A stretch of DNA of 64,000 bases from Paracoccaceae bacterium. Lineage in GTDB: Bacteria; Pseudomonadota; Alphaproteobacteria; Rhodobacterales; Rhodobacteraceae. Positions 63,999 through 64,000 of the stretch are shown here, piece after piece. The notes beneath the pieces were generated by a model. That model worked only from the letters and a program-made list of their open reading frames with translations, made no database searches and had not been told where the DNA came from. Made by a program: the position numbers and the translations under genes. Location: the NCBI GenBank assembly GCA_902602765.1, contig CACKSH010000009.1:19233-83232 (forward strand), given 5' to 3'. Within the stretch, counting starts at the first letter, position 1; each line of letters begins with the position of its first letter.

Positions 63999-64000
63999 CC

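Overview
The window is an AT-rich, gene-dense chromosomal segment from an alphaproteobacterium, most likely a low-GC marine member of the Rhodobacterales (Roseobacter type). This rests on family content and order: paired b and b' ATP synthase subunits, a CcrM-type methyltransferase, COQ9, DUF1244, an isolated aa3 oxidase subunit IV, an N-terminally extended TrmD, and a taurine (tpa-xsc-pta) plus soeABC-like sulfite oxidation block. I see no phage, insertion sequence, CRISPR array or rRNA operon. The only tRNA found is tRNA-Arg(CCU).

Layout. 1-7.5 kb: the 5' part of pyrB, then a uracil-DNA glycosylase and moaB, an RND efflux pair, and a DsbD-domain protein behind tsaC/sua5. 8.4-15.8 kb: an acyl-CoA dehydrogenase and an MBL-fold hydrolase, a 45-residue cytochrome oxidase subunit IV, then a compact molybdenum-cofactor run (fdhD, mobA, mobB, an unrecognised gene, moeA). 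15.9-31.5 kb: housekeeping genes (gltX, pyk, rpmI-rplT-pheST, ald with a divergent Lrp regulator, ppk2, rpsU, COQ9, greA, ETF-QO). 31.6-44.7 kb: a TPR lipoprotein-like protein, ispE, ispB, trmN6, a LacI regulator, tRNA-Arg, rnhB, ccrM, mutY, a DciA-like gene, dsbA, a CoA transferase and lpxK. 44.8-50.1 kb: a minus-strand translation block (ffh, a GNAT enzyme, chorismate mutase, rpsP, rimM, trmD, rplS, rpmE). 50.3-53.4 kb: an ArsR-type regulator with a perfect 40-bp palindrome, then the F0 ATP synthase operon. 53.4-62.4 kb: the minus-strand taurine/sulfite block. The last gene is a DegT-type aminotransferase.

How the genes fit together. Taurine would be transaminated by Tpa to sulfoacetaldehyde. 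Xsc would cleave this to acetyl phosphate and sulfite. Pta would convert the acetyl phosphate to acetyl-CoA, and the SoeABC-like complex would oxidise sulfite and pass electrons to quinone. SoeA needs a bis-MGD molybdenum cofactor, and the moaB and mobA-mobB-moeA genes elsewhere in the window would help make it. No taurine transporter or TauR regulator lies inside the window.

The signals I find most worth following are: the unrecognised gene between mobB and moeA, which has RNase H-fold-like (DUF429-like) motifs; a structured leader with its own promoter ahead of ffh; the 40-bp palindrome at the ArsR-type gene; paired GANTC sites and a CtrA-like box ahead of ccrM; and a small open frame between tpa and xsc. 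I found no clearly new multi-gene system.
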